A DNA stretch of 64,000 nucleotides. It comes from Mercenaria mercenaria. Its lineage: Eukaryota > Mollusca > Bivalvia > Venerida > Veneridae. The stretch is from the NCBI RefSeq assembly GCF_021730395.1, contig NC_069361.1, forward strand, positions 65,543,001 to 65,607,000, written 5' to 3'. Shown in pieces: positions 46,661 through 58,993 of the stretch (positions are counted from its first letter, which is position 1; each line of letters opens with the position of its first letter). The notes under the pieces are model-generated. The model was not told the origin of the DNA and searched no databases. It worked only from the letters and a program-made list of their open reading frames with translations. The position numbers and the translations under genes were made by a program.

Positions 46661-48370
46661 CCTCTTTCGATCACCACCCCATTGACGCCATTCGCAAACA
46701 GGAAGGTTACCGAAGTCGACCCTTTATACAACAAAAAGCTACTTTACCTAGCCTCTTAATGCCATTAGCAAAATAAAGCGGAGGTCACTTTACCATCCAA
46801 AGTTACTTCCCCTATTTCCCCTGAAGCCATTTGCAACATCAAGGGGAGGTCACTAGCCAACCTCTTTTTTCTTCCATCCAAAGTTCGCCTACTTCTCCTG
46901 GCGCCATTTTCAACATCAAGGGGAGGTCACTAGCCGACCTCTTTTATTTCTATCATCCAGATTTGCTTCCCCTACCTCCCTCGACGCCATTTGCAACATC
47001 AAGGGAAGGTCACTCTTACCTACCTCTTTAACGTCCAGTTACTTCCCCATTCTCCCTTGATGCTAATTGTATTATAAAGGGGAGATCACTCTAACCTACA
47101 TATTTTTTACCATCCAAAATTACTTCTCCTACCTCTCTCAATGCCATTTGCAAAATACAGGGGAAGTCACAAACCGACCTATTTTTTCAAACCATCAAGT
47201 TACTTCCCCTGACGCCATTTGCAACATCAAGGGGAGGTCACTCTAGCCGACCTCTTTTCTACTATCCAAAGTAACTTCCTGCAGCGCCACTTGCAACATC
47301 AAGGGGAGGTCACTCTTACTGATATCTTTTTACCATCCAGTTACTTCCCTTTCCTCCTTCAATGCCATATGGGGGCAAGGGACAGTTAATTTGAAAATTC
47401 CAGAAATCTGTCCTGATACCAGTGCGAAAAAAATCATGAAAAATCCAATTTTGAAAAATTCAAGGCAAGTGTTGAGCGAATGTATTGCATAGACTTAGCA
47501 CTTCATTGTGTGACATTTTCAGCCTGCCGATTCTGTTGCTTCTGGGATAAAAACGAGTAAAACGCAGGTTTCAGGACACTAAATTTTGAGGCAAAAATGG
47601 CCCAAAATGCACACCTTGCGCGACCTGTACCGTATCATCTGCAAATGACTGACCTAAAACACATGCATATTTTTAAAGCATGTGGCCAGACGAAAATAAT
47701 GGTGGGAAAAAAAGTGTCTCATAACCGTTTACTTTTTCCGCTATTTGGAGCTGAATCTGGATGGATGAATGACCGTTTCCATTTCGTCTGAATTCTGTTA
47801 CCTCAGGTAAGACTTAAGACCCGGCCGTCTACACGGAGCTAGGAAAATCGATTCAAGTACATTACTTTACACAATAACTACTCATACGCAGGAATCCTCA
47901 GTTCTATAAACATCACAAATAACCAGTTGAATATAAATGCCTTTAAAGTGCATCTGTGTATTTTATTTAAAAAACGTACCCGGGCCAGATGCAAAACTGG
48001 CCCCTGCCACTTTTACAACATTAAGAGGAGGTCACTCTAACCGACCTCTTTTATTTCTACCATCCAAGGCTATTTCCCCTATCTCCCTCAATGCCATCTG
48101 CAACATCAAGGGGAGGTCACACTAACCAACCTCTTCTTTCTACCATTCAAGGTCACTTCCCCTACCTCCATCGACACCATTAGCAAAATTAAGGAGAGAT
48201 CACTAACCGACCTCTACATCCCCTACCTCCCAGGATGCCATTTGCAACATCAAGGGGAGGTTACTCTAACAGACCTCTTCTGTCTACCATCCACAGTTGC
48301 TTCCCCTGCCTCCCTTTAACACCATTTGCAACATAAAGGGGAGGTTACGCTAACCAACCTCTTTTTAGAG
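46661..48370. repeat. ~80-bp tandem array, right part
   Basis: Units of 77-84 bp share GCCATTTGCAACATCAAGG, GGAGGTCACTCTAACC and GACCTCTTTTTTCTACCATC. About 14 units are recognisable. The array is interrupted at about 47371-48008 by unrelated sequence. Open frames are read-through of the units. Confidence 0.88.
47371..48008. other. Unrelated insertion in the ~80-bp array
   Basis: The array motif stops after AATGCCATAT and resumes with GCCACTTTTACAACATT. The ends are loosely inverted: GGCAAGGGACAGTTAA on the left, and on the minus strand of the right end GGCAGGGGCCAGTTTT. This suggests a decayed inverted-repeat element of about 0.6 kb. No gene recognised inside. Confidence 0.45.
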
Positions 48371-48880
48371 ATAGAGAGAAAGCAAATCAAAACAGAAATC
48401 AGAAATTCAAAGTAACTAGAAAGTTGATGCCCAAAGGACAACAATGTTGAGCCCACCATTTTTTAACACACCATCTCAATGACAAAGTTACAGCACAGAC
48501 AAAATCTGATATGAAATTTAATCACTTTGCATATCATTGACCTTTGAAATAGGGACATGTGTACTGTGGCAATATCCTGTTTTATTGAGATAATAATTTC
48601 TGCCGAAAAAAGATAAAATTGCTCAGTGGATGTCAAAGTTATTTATAATCTGGATAAAATAAGGCACACACACACTCACACCTAATCACATAATAGCAAT
48701 TTATATAAGGCTATGTCAAGCTCATTGCATGCTAGCTAAGCAAAAATGCATCATTCATGAAATATTTGAGCCTATTTGAGATATAGACCTTGTGTGGGTG
48801 ATGACATAGGACAAATATTAAGTTTAAACATGTCAGTTAAAGAATAAATGAATGTAAAAGTACATAAAAAAGTCTAACCT
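48371..48880. other. Non-coding spacer
   Basis: AT-rich, no gene or recognised repeat. Confidence 0.4.
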
Positions 48881-49424
48881 CAAATTTTAAGTAAAAAGGG
48901 AGCATATTTCCTGAAATCTTTGGTGCCACTGTTAAGGCCCTTTATCTCCCCTTTAGGTATATTTCATACAGACCAAGATTTTGGCCATGTTTCATTTAGA
49001 TCTGGAGGAAAATACAATCTCTGGATTGTTAACAGAATAGTCTATGACCTAGTGACTTACTTTTTGATCCCAGATATATAAGTTTAAAATATGACTTAGA
49101 CGTTATAAAGACAACATTCTGACAAGGTTTAATGAAGATTAAAAAAAATATGGCTTCTAGTGCATTTATGAGCTTTTTGTGAGACTTGACCTTTTGAGCT
49201 AGTTTCTGACCCAAGATATCACAGTTTCAGCTCCACAAAGGTTTTGCAAAGACAAACATTCTGACCAGGTCACATGATGATAGTAAGAAAAAGCGGATTC
49301 TAGAGTTTTTAGAGTGGATTCTTGTGTGAGATCTGACCTAGTGATCTATATGTAGCTGTTAAGCCAGATGAATTTGTTTCAAATGTGACCTTTACATCAT
49401 TCAGATACACATTTCTGACTTAGT
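48881..49424. repeat. Interior units of another internally tandem element
   Basis: About four ~135-bp units with the phrases ACATTCTGACAAGGTTTAATG, ATGGCTTCTAG and TGACCTAGTGA. The layout is like families A-H but no ends are seen, so it is a truncated copy that runs into family A at about 49425. Confidence 0.55.
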
Positions 49425-50239
49425 CTGATTGATCCAGTGAGGCTGGTAATCTAGAAAATGAAAAGATATGTTTTAAGTCTATATGCCTTTAAGTAATAGC
49501 TGCATGTACTTGCACACAAAACTTTAACCAGGATTTTCTAAGTTCAAAGGAAGCATAGTTTGGCCAAAATGCAGGTCAGAGTTATGGGACTTTACGCTAT
49601 CAACTAGTTTTATAACCCCGAAGACATGTGAAGTTTCAATTCAATATCTGCATTAGTTTTGGAGATAGTTACTTGCATGTAAAACTTTAACCAGAATTTT
49701 CTAAGTCCAAAAGGGGGCATAATTTGCCCAAAATACATGTCAGAGCTATGGGACTTGACTCAGTGAGGTTGGTAATTGATCTAGAAAAAGAAAAAATAAG
49801 TTTCAAATCTATATGCTTTTTAGTAATAGCTGTATGTACTTGCACGCAAAACGTTAACCAGGATTTTCTAAGTCCAAAAGGGGGCATAATTTGGCCAAAA
49901 TGCAGGTCAGGGTTATGGGACTTGATGCTATGTTTTATAACCCCGGAGACACATGTGAAGTTTCAATTCAATATCTGCATTAGTTTTGGAGATAGTAATT
50001 TGCATGCAAAACTTTAACCAGGATTTTCTAAGTCCAAAAGGGGGGCATAATTTGCTCAAAATACATGTCAGGGTTATGGAACTTGAGCCAGTGAGGTTGG
50101 TAATTGACCTAGAAAAAGAAAAAATAAGTTTCAAAGCTAAATGATAGCTGTATGTACTTGCATGCAAAACTTTAACCAAGGTGTGACGCCGACGCCATGG
50201 TGAGTAGAATAGCTAGACTATTCTTAGAATAGTCGAGCT
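49425..50239 (+). mobile_element. Internally tandem element, family A, copy 2, 5' truncated
   Basis: Same units as 247-1240 (TTTTCTAAGTCCAAAAGGG, GAGTTATGGGACTTGA). The 3' end is well kept: GTGACGCCGACGCC, then a terminal hairpin with AGCTAGACTATTC at 50211-50223, loop TTA and its inverse at 50227-50239 (one mismatch), then AAAA. No AACAAGAG start is visible. It abuts the next element directly. Confidence 0.75.
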
Positions 50240-50244
50240 AAAAA

Positions 50245-50862
50245 AACAAGAGGCCCAAGTTGCTTACCTGAGGCCGACTTTGACCTAATGATATCTTGTT
50301 TGTGACAAAGTATTAAGTTAAAAAAATAAATATTTTTTTTAATTTTTAAATTATAAAAGACTATTCAAAGTATTTCTATTTTTGGCTCTAGCAGCCCCTA
50401 AAAGGGGTCAAGTGCCCCATTGAACAAACTTTGGAGAGGATCATATAATGATGCCACAGACCAAGTTTAATGAAGATCCATCAAGTGGTGCATGGTAAGA
50501 AGTTGTTTAAAGGTATTTATATTTTTAGCTTTAGCGGCCCCTTAAAGGGGTCAAGTGCCCCCATTTGAACAAACTTGGGAGAAGACCTATATGAGGCTTC
50601 AGACCAAGTTTGATGAAGATCCATCAAGCGGTTCAAAAGAAGTTGTATCAAGGTTTTTCTATTTTTAGCTCTAGCATCCCCCAAATGAGGCCAAATTCCC
50701 CCCTTTGAACAAACTTGATAGAGGACCTCACCAGGATGCTACAGACCAAATTTGGTGTTATTCTGACCAGTAGTTTCAGACGAGATGTTTCAATAAAATG
50801 TGGATGCCGAACAATCCACCCTATACTAATAGCTAACCCTGAACCTTCGGTTTAGGTGAGCT
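50245..50862 (+). mobile_element. Internally tandem element, family D
   Basis: It starts AACAAGAGGCCC and a subterminal TTGCTTACCTGA. Three units of ~125 bp carry CTCTAGCAGCCCC and ACCAAGTTTGATGAAGATCC. The terminal hairpin at 50831-50862 pairs AGCTAACCCTGAACC with GGTTTAGGTGAGCT, then AAAAA. It lies head to tail behind family A copy 2, with only the A run between. Confidence 0.72.
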
Positions 50863-52333
50863 AAAAACAGTCACTGTTGTAAAAAAAAATTTAGATGCTA
50901 AAAAGTTGTTTAATTCAATCATATTTATTGCTTAAAAATAAGGCAATACATTACAAACAATACATGTAAATAAATCTGCCAACAAACAAAAGAGAATGAA
51001 CACCTTTAATAATAAAATAGATATCAAAAGCAAATGGCTTGGGCAACAAGTTATAATGACATTAGTGGATGGCCCTTCCCTAGAGTCAGATGTAACAAAC
51101 AAGACTTAGAAGAAACTTTGTATTGCTGTCGAGCTAGTTGACGCCATAATTAAAGAAAATGTAAAAAAATTTGGAAAAACAAAATATTGAAATGAATCTA
51201 AATAGGCAATGGACAATACATTGTGCAGTAAAGGATTCATTTAGACTTCAGGAAAAAGAAAAGAATATTTAGTAAAGAAAGTAACATTTACACACTTCCT
51301 ACCAGTGTTCAGCTATCCTGGTCCATGTGCGTGTCCCACAAGTTGTTTACTCATATATTACAAGTCATTATGGTCATTTGAACTCATTTCAACATAACAG
51401 CTACATCAAAACTCCTGTATATACATTCATTAAATCGGTCAAAATGTAAATGTATCAACTACGGTATGTATTTCCTACTTATTGCACCATCCCTGTGTAC
51501 TGGTTTGGAACCAGTTTCCGGATAAGACCAGTTTCCGGACACATGTAATATCCGCTTTATTTCATTGGTATTCACGTAATTGTTTCATCTAGATCATTTA
51601 GATATTTGTTCTTCATGTCTACAGCAAACATATTTATTACAAGGCTGTATAATGTTAGGTTTTATGATGATACCTCACCTGTGTTAACAAAACAACTTTC
51701 TGTCTTAACGGGGCATGAAGATAGCATTGCGCATACGCAGTAGTTTACGCTTGCAGAGGTATCAAGTGGGGAAGAAATGTTTAAACTACATATCGATTGT
51801 CTGCTGATAACATGTGCTACTTTTAATTTCACGGTAATAGTTACATAAAATGCAGGGCTGTCGATTTTTGCACTAATTCTATTCTATATCTATAGGAATT
51901 ATCAAATTCGTGTTAGACGAAATTCGAGTTTTTTATAGTCAACCTTGGTTTGCTTTCGTAGCTGGTATTGAACGTCAGGTAATGTTTCATGTGCATTTCT
52001 GAAGAGACTAATGATAAAGAAATGTGTAAAAATAGTTCAATTACTTATTTTGATATCAAAATAACACTTCAATGAAGCAAAATAAGAAATATACCATCAT
52101 GATTTGCAATCTTTCCACTAACTGCACTGCAAAATTTGACGTGATTACGATCATGCATTCAGGAGTCACGCCCCATCCAAAACAGTCACTTACATGGACC
52201 CGGCGCATGGCGATCATATTTCAACGATGTTAACGACGTTGTGCCTTCATTGTGATACTTTCATTAAGTTTGCATTAATTCATATTTATAAATTTATTTT
52301 ATAAATTTTCATGAGCAATACTTAAGTCATAAC
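50863..52333. other. Non-coding region with a partial CTGG-type element end
   Basis: No gene. From 51498, TACTGGTTTGGAACCAG and TTTCCGGATAAGACCAG, then CATCTAGATC, resemble the left end of the element at 28740, but no right end is found. Both regions also contain a GCGCAT(A/G)CGCAG stretch. Confidence 0.45.
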
Positions 52334-53462
52334 CAGACATCCCAACTTTTTCTGAATGCCAAGTGGGAGTTTTTGCTTTCCAAAGTGGGAGATTGAGGTG
52401 TTCAAGTGGGAGATTTTATACCGCGGTAATTATGTTAATGATAACGAAGCTTTTAACAAATCTAATGATAATATAAACTTATTTGCCGTTATAAAATCGC
52501 TAGTCTTAAAAAAAATTCACTTTTCTATATCTTATTATTCATGCATTTTTAATGTTTTGGAACAATAATACATGAAGCCTTCTTTGCAAAATTAAATAGT
52601 TATGGCACTTTAAGCACTATGTCTAAATTCAAAACTCCACTGAGAATTAAACCTGCACTTTTATTTCTTTTGTTGGAAAGAAGACTCCCCAGGTGAATTT
52701 TACATGACAAACAGTGCAGCTGTTAGAACTGTAAAAACAAAATGTATATAGCCAAAAGAATAAAAGTTCAAGCAACAGAAAATTTACTGTTTGATTCTCA
52801 TCCCTGTGTACCAGTATTTAAAACCCCTCGCTCAAATACTTTTATTGATCAAAATCCTGTTATCCAAAATTGAACGTCCGGGTATTGTTACACTTTCATA
52901 GACATTTGCCTAAATCTCCAGTTAAAAGGATGTGTTTGACAAATTGTCATGATGCAAAGACAGTTTTAACAGCATTTGATAGTAAGTGATATCAAAATTT
53001 ACCATGACATTTCCTCTTATCAAAATGATTTTAAGAGAAATGTTTTTTAAAACCCAGCAGGTTGACTCGGCGACCATCTACTTTCGATTTCAAAAAGTTA
53101 CAGAAAAAGGTAAAGCCGGTATAATTTCTAATTTAAATTTGATTGAATTTAATTAGATATCTAATGTCTGGATTTTAATTACAATTGTGACACATTAATC
53201 AACACCTGGCTTTGTTAAATTGTGAAATAAACAATAATCAGCAAGGGTAGAATAAGGTGCGAAAATATCCGAAAGCTGTTGTTTATAGACTCGTCAGTAG
53301 TGATACAGTATCAGATAGGTGCAAAGAAGTGGATTATTTCATTATTTTTTTTGTTTTGTTGTTGTTTTTTAATCGGGAGATTGAGACTTCTGATCGGGGT
53401 GATTGGGTTTTACAACCAGAATCGGGAGAATCCCGATCGGATCGGGAGAGTTGGGATGTCTG
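52334..53462. mobile_element. 1.13-kb inverted-repeat element with 9-bp target duplication
   Basis: The ends are CAGACATCCCAACT and its perfect inverse AGTTGGGATGTCTG. The 9-mer AGTCATAAC flanks both sides (52325-52333, 53463-53471). GTGGGAGATT-type phrases repeat near the left end and ATCGGGAGA near the right. No transposase. A 9-bp duplication would fit a Mutator-like origin, which is inference only. Confidence 0.85.
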
Positions 53463-53471
53463 AGTCATAAC

Positions 53472-54499
53472 AGGTTGTATTGTTAAAATATTAAAATGTA
53501 TGAACACATGACACGCATCTCGGACAGGGTACTCAACGGGAGTACTTGGTCTTTATCTTCGGCATCATACATTGGCGTTAACGTCCATTCACAGTTTTTC
53601 CGTTTTCTCCCTCCATCTCCGCTGTTTTCAAGCAAATCTGGACCATTTAAGAATTGTTTCTACCGCTTGAAGATAAAGACACAGATGACTGAACATTGTT
53701 GTGGCGTCTGCTTCATTTAGTATGATTTTCAGTTGCTGTTCGAAATAACTAAGCAACTGTCTTATCATCCATGCTAGTCGATGACGACATTACATGCATT
53801 ATAAACAGTAATACTCACTTAGTTCAAACATTGTTTTATTCCACCTCTTTTGTCGGAATGACACCATACTCTAGGTACATATCGCCCTGATGTGTTGCTG
53901 CACTTTGGCCTATTTTTGGGCAAACAAGTTTATTATTAGTGCAAACATTAGCGATCGAATTCAAATCGCGACAGATCAAAAAGCGACTGCACCGGTTATG
54001 CGTAGCTATGGTAATCAAACGTTTGACGCACTTCGCCTATCAGCAAAAATGTTACAAAAAATATGTGACCAAATTACAAAATAATTCTGAATTACAATGA
54101 TATATTTTACACTATTATTTACACAGTAAGCAACATCTGACAGCAAAAGTCTACATTATTTTGAACAGCCCTCGTATGAATACAAATTACATGCATTGTT
54201 TGCAATGGAAGCCAAGGGAGGGTTTAATCTAAATTTAGATTATGATTATATAGATTACATGTATATTTATTGACCTTCTATTATAAAATTATTGGTAACA
54301 TTGTGTAAGGACCATAGGAACTTAATTCATTACAGCGACTCATTCACACATTTAAGGCATTACATTTTTTTTCTCCAAAATCCATAAAACATGGGTACTG
54401 TAAAAATGATCAGTGGTGCAAACTAGGTGACTCATGATTTTTGAAAAATATCCAAATAAATAACCAAAAATATTGTGTTAAGTTTTGAGATATCTGCCA
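53472..54499. other. Non-coding region
   Basis: No gene recognised. Part of it (53500-54030) is less AT-rich than the surroundings, but neither strand gives a domain. Confidence 0.35.
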
Positions 54500-54645
54500 A
54501 TTATTAACATTTATGCATGATCTGCATTGTTCGCCATTCAGTGTGTAGGTATCATTTTGGTAAATACCCCTTTTAACACTTAATCGTACTGTCCAAATTG
54601 AAAGATGGACAAGTCCATTATAAAAATTTAGCAGGCTTAAGGTAA
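54500..54645. repeat. Short interspersed repeat family R, copy 2
   Basis: GATCTGCATTGTTCGCCATTC, and then CTGTCCAAATTGAAAGATGG and AAGTCCATTATAAAAATTTAG, match copy 1 at 3936-4165. The left part is missing or diverged. Confidence 0.6.
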
Positions 54646-55219
54646 AAGAGATCCACAAATTTTGATTTGATTTTATAACATTATTAGGAAATTTTTTAAC
54701 TATCAACACTTTAGTTATGATATCTAATCTTTGAAGGTCTTAGCATTGCCAGTTTTATCAATCAAAATGCTAGTTGCTATTTTACTTTTAGTATGGTTAA
54801 TGTATCTACATTGGAGATCCAGGCATTATTCTATGTTATCTGGAAAAATGTTGTTACACCATGACCTCTGAATAACCAAACCTGCAAAACTACCATAATG
54901 AATTCAGTAAACTATGAGGTAGTAAATGACTTGGTATAATACAAATGAGTAGCTCAAAACTTTGAAAATCTAGTAAAACTATAAATTATTAAACCAAAAA
55001 AAAAAAAAAAAAAAATGCAGTGTTTTAAACAAGGGAGACAGTCTTTGTAACAAGGGGCCACAACTCTTTACTTCAGTGTATGTATTAAAGCATATACTGC
55101 ATACACAATAAAAGAAATAACATATCTTTAAATTGACTATACAAGATCTATTCTTCCAGAAGAATGCAACTTCTTCAAAAGCTAAATCAAGTCTTCAAAA
55201 GCTAATACAAGTCTTTTTG

Positions 55220-55605
55220 TCAAGTCTTTACTGAATCCTGTTCATTTTGAGAAAATTCTGCCACAACACGTTCAGAAGTTTTTGAATACATGGTAGATCC
55301 ATTTAGAATTCGCTCAAATTCTCTTAATTTAGCACCTTGTGTTTCAAGTTCAATGCTTTGAAATACAACCAGTTCTTTCAGACTTCTCATCTCTTCTTCT
55401 TTTAATTCTTCTTCGTGTTCTTTATGTTTAGATGATCTAGCTTCGATTAATATATATATTGCTAAAGCACATACTATCACAACAGTGTCGCCAAGAATTT
55501 CCACTCCAAGATCTATGGCAGCCTGTTCAGACAAAGGTGTGACCTTTTTAACCTTGCCCATACCAAGAATGTCCAGCCGGGACTTTGTTTGTATAGTATG
55601 GTACC
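55220..55605 (-). CDS. OPA3: OPA3, exon 2 (mitochondrial optic atrophy 3 protein)
   Basis: Exon 2 encodes residues 45-171 plus the last two bases of codon 44. It opens after a splice acceptor (TTTCAACATTTCAG on the minus strand) with YHTIQTKSRLDILGMG, matching the OPA3 stretch LYHW...RIMGF. The hallmark TPLSEQAAIDLGVEILGD (66-83) corresponds to human KPLNEEAAAELGAELLGE. A hydrophobic segment at about 84-97 (VVIVCALAIYILI) and a charged coiled coil (about 100-145) follow. OPA3 is a mitochondrial membrane protein; human mutations cause optic atrophy and 3-methylglutaconic aciduria type III. The internal ATG at 55561 is not the start, because the open frame and homology continue upstream to the acceptor. 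Joined to exon 1 the protein is 171 aa, against 179 aa in human. Confidence 0.92.
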
Positions 55606-56131
55606 CTGAAATGTTGAAACAATGAGTACAGTAAAGACTGTCTACAGTGACCGACCTTCAGAGAATTTCAAAAAGGTAATTGTAGACAGGGAGTCTCTAT
55701 ACACAATCTGACTAGGAGAGGTCTTGGTTTAAGGCAAATAAGACATGTTATAGTTAGCATTTATGAAGGACTTTAAACATTCTTATAAAACACGGAATAT
55801 TTTTAAAGGCCTTTCAGTCTGCTTCACTTAATTTTCATTGATGAGACGGTGACCCAGTTATCAAAATCAAGAACCACACTCCATGATTTGTATTGGAGAA
55901 GTTCTCTCTCTTTTAAAAGGGGGTTCAAAAAGTCGTTATAAAGGTTCAAAGTCTTGGTTTGGGGCTAAGAAATCATGGTCGCTGTACGCATCAGACAGGG
56001 GGTCGCTAGAAACAAGCTAATTTAAATGTGAAATGCATCGGGAGGAAATAAAAAGGTTGTTGTAGACAGAAAGTCACTGAAAGTAATGGGTCGCTAAGCC
56101 AGTCTTTACTGTATATTAAAATAAAAAATAA

Positions 56132-56767
56132 AACAAGGAGCTGCGTTCAATAAACGCTTGATGCCCCCGGTGGCATCCTTGTCGATACAAAGCAACCTAA
56201 GTCCAAAACGAGGTCAAGGTCAAACTGAGGTCAGGTGATGTTTGAAGATGAGGAATGGTCACAGGTTACATCTGTATTAGTATCAATTCATTCTTGTAAG
56301 CGGTATTAATGCTAGACGAAACTGTCCCATTTGGTTAACCAAGAGATGGCCCATATAAAGCAACCTAAGTCCAAAATGAGGTCAAGGTCAAGGTCAAACT
56401 GAGGTCAGGTGATGTTTGAAGATGAGGAATGTTCACAGGTTACATTTGCATTAATATCAAGTCATTCTAGCAAGGGGTATTCATGCTAGATGAAACGGTC
56501 CCATTTGGTTAACCAAGAGATGGCCCATATAAAGCAACCTAAGTCCAAAATGAGGTCAAGGTCAAGGTCAAACTGAGGTCAGGTGATGTCTGAAGATGAG
56601 GAATGTTCACAGGTTACATCTGCATTAGTATCAAGTCATTCTAGCAAGGGGTATTGATGCTAGACGAAACGGTCCCATTTGGTTAACCTTGTACGGGCGG
56701 ACGGACGACGGACGGACGGACAGGATGATCACTATATGACTCCCGCATCAGTAGATGCTGGGGGCAT
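56132..56767 (+). mobile_element. Internally tandem element, family F, inside the OPA3 intron
   Basis: It starts AACAAGGAG, then a hairpin GCGTT/AACGC and the subterminal block ATGCCCCC. Three ~180-bp units carry GCAACCTAAGTCCAAAA, GAGGTCAGGTGATG and CGGTCCCATTTGGTTAACC. A GACGG tract (56695-56722) precedes a terminal hairpin (CTCCCGCATC, AGTA, GATGCTGGGGG) that ends GGGGGCAT, then AAAAA. Confidence 0.78.
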
Positions 56768-58863
56768 AAAAATGACTTTTGCATACACTAACAAGAGATT
56801 ACTTAAAATTCCCAATGCAAAGCAGAATCATTCAATTCAAGTGACCTACATTTTTTGCCCATTTTTATTTAACATATATTTCATCATGTCCATCAATATT
56901 CAAATTTTGATGTATTTTCAAATCATCAACTCCGGCTTTCTCAGACATTTACTGGCGCATAGCAAAGTGGAAGCACAAAAGCCCACGCTTCATCATAGAG
57001 TTAGTTTAATATAATTAAAACTTTTTCATATGTTGCTAAACTGCAGGCAACAGCACGTACGTGGGAAGATGCCGCAAGTCCATTTTTAACATTCAACAAA
57101 CAGGTTTAATTTATATATACTAATTAAAACAGCTGACACGCCATTTCCTGTTTTGCAAATATCTTAATAATTATCACCTTAATTAGCTGCTTTTTTTTAA
57201 GGTAGTCTCTGGACTTAAAGTTGCCTTAGTACTGAAATATGTGAAAAGATATATTTTGTCTACATTTCCAGGACACTAAAATAACAAAGTTGAACACTAT
57301 ATATTGCCATGCAATCATGGATTCCTTTGCTATCTGACAAAATTTTCCCTCCCAAATTCTTTCATTTTTATTGAATATCACGCAGTTTTAGCTCTTAACC
57401 TTACAAAATGGTAAAAAATATGTGAACATGTTGCGAGCATGCTGTGAATATGCCACAAACATAGCATATATCCAGTGATACCCGGCTAGAATGCAGGCTA
57501 GGTGTCCAGTTGCTGGATAGCTAGACACTTCCATTTATATATGGCTTACATATGTTTTGGTAGCGATCAGCCTTGCATCATACAAGTGAACTTTCCCAAT
57601 CTTATTTAACAAGTTTACAGAGAATAAATTTATGATGTTACATTGTGGTGGCTGGTGCTAATAATTGTACTCTATCCAGGCACTGGTCTAGTGTAAAATC
57701 CTTTTTTCACACAAATGTACTGTTTATACCTTAGAAAATGAAAAAAAAATCAATGATAAAAATCCAGTCACTGTATCATATACATTGACAGGTTGAACTA
57801 TGCGAGCTTAATGCTATGGGAAGTTACTTTACATACTTGTAGAACATGATAAAATCAGAGTTTATACACTTGCAGATTCTAAATCTTAGTAACAAATATA
57901 CACATTGCACATTCAAAGCATTTCAAGGCTTCCCAAAATACAAGACTGACCCTGCAGATTGCTTCGAAATGTTATCCCCAGTGATTCCAGCTGGCAAAAT
58001 GTACTGATAAAACCAGAAACACATTCACTAACCAGAAAAGATAACTAAAAGATTTGAAAGTACAGACTTACTATGTGTATTTATAAGTAAAAATCTACAA
58101 CTTCCAATAGAATTTAGTCCAACAAATCCGACGCGATCCTAGAAACTATTGATTTATTTTTTTATGGGCAACATCTACACTTGTATCAAACACTCGAAAG
58201 ACCAAAATAGTGGAGGAAATTTTCGATGAAATTGTCATTGCTGCCAATTTGGGTTTAAATGCTGATTTTTTTGTGAAAAGAGATAAATTCAAATGAAACA
58301 CACATGTATCAAAAGGGGATTCAATTCCTCATTGATTTATGTAAAAATTATCAAATATTTTCCAGAATTACAAATTTTCTGGTCGGATTCAAATCAATGT
58401 ACAGTCCATTAGTCAGATCCAGATCATGGGGGGTTCTGGATCACGGCACTGTTTACTTATATGACGTAGCCCTTAGTGATCCGGAACTGACTAATCAACT
58501 GTATGTATACTGTACATGATAAACCACGTCTACATGACAATATGCACAAGCCATAAAACCAATAACTTTACATGAGGGTTTAGTGTGATTTATCCTCCAT
58601 TATTTCGGTCCTTAGTTTTAATGGTAAGACTGCCCATCACAAATATAAAACAATTTGATCTGACCATCAAATTTTTTTGACTACATAGCATTAATTAAGC
58701 TTGCCAATGATTATGATACTGTGACCTGATTTATGTCGTCGATTTTTTTTTCATTTGACTATAATGTTTACCACCACAATTAGCCTACCCATGTCTAAAA
58801 ATTTGTAGTTGTACAGAGTCAATGACTTTGAGTGACAGACAAACTTAAAATTATTTTACTTAC
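56768..58863. other. Rest of OPA3 intron 1
   Basis: AT-rich intronic DNA. No exon, RNA or repeat with clear limits is recognised. The whole intron spans 55606-58863, about 3.26 kb, on the minus strand from donor GTAAGT to the acceptor described under exon 2. Confidence 0.6.
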
Positions 58864-58993
58864 AGCCCGCCGATTTCACTAGAATTTTTCTGAAGGTCTC
58901 ATTATCTTTTGCTTTAACCTTGACAAAATTTGCAACGTGTCTACTGGCCTGTCTCAAACCCAAAGCAACTAATTTTGCAAGTGGAAAAGGCAT
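58864..58993 (-). CDS. OPA3: OPA3, exon 1
   Basis: ATG at 58993 (minus) begins MPFPLAKLVALGLRQASRHV, then ANFVKVKAKDNETFRKILVK and SAG. This matches the OPA3 N terminus (human [20 protein letters not shown]). This N-terminal part acts in mitochondrial targeting in the family. The exon is 130 bases: 43 codons plus one base T, followed by the donor GTAAGT. The T joins GG at the start of exon 2 to make Trp44, so the splice phase agrees. The intron position between the N-terminal part and YH corresponds to the human exon 1/2 junction. Bases before the ATG read GGGAAA-ATG, an acceptable context. Exon 1 was not obvious as an open frame because of its size. Confidence 0.9.

Noticed and set aside
46831-48125. 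Short open frames in the ~80-bp array
   Set aside because: Read-through of tandem units, with different frames in successive units.
55220-55561. A 113-aa protein starting at the internal ATG
   Set aside because: OPA3 homology and the open frame continue upstream to a splice acceptor and join in phase to exon 1.
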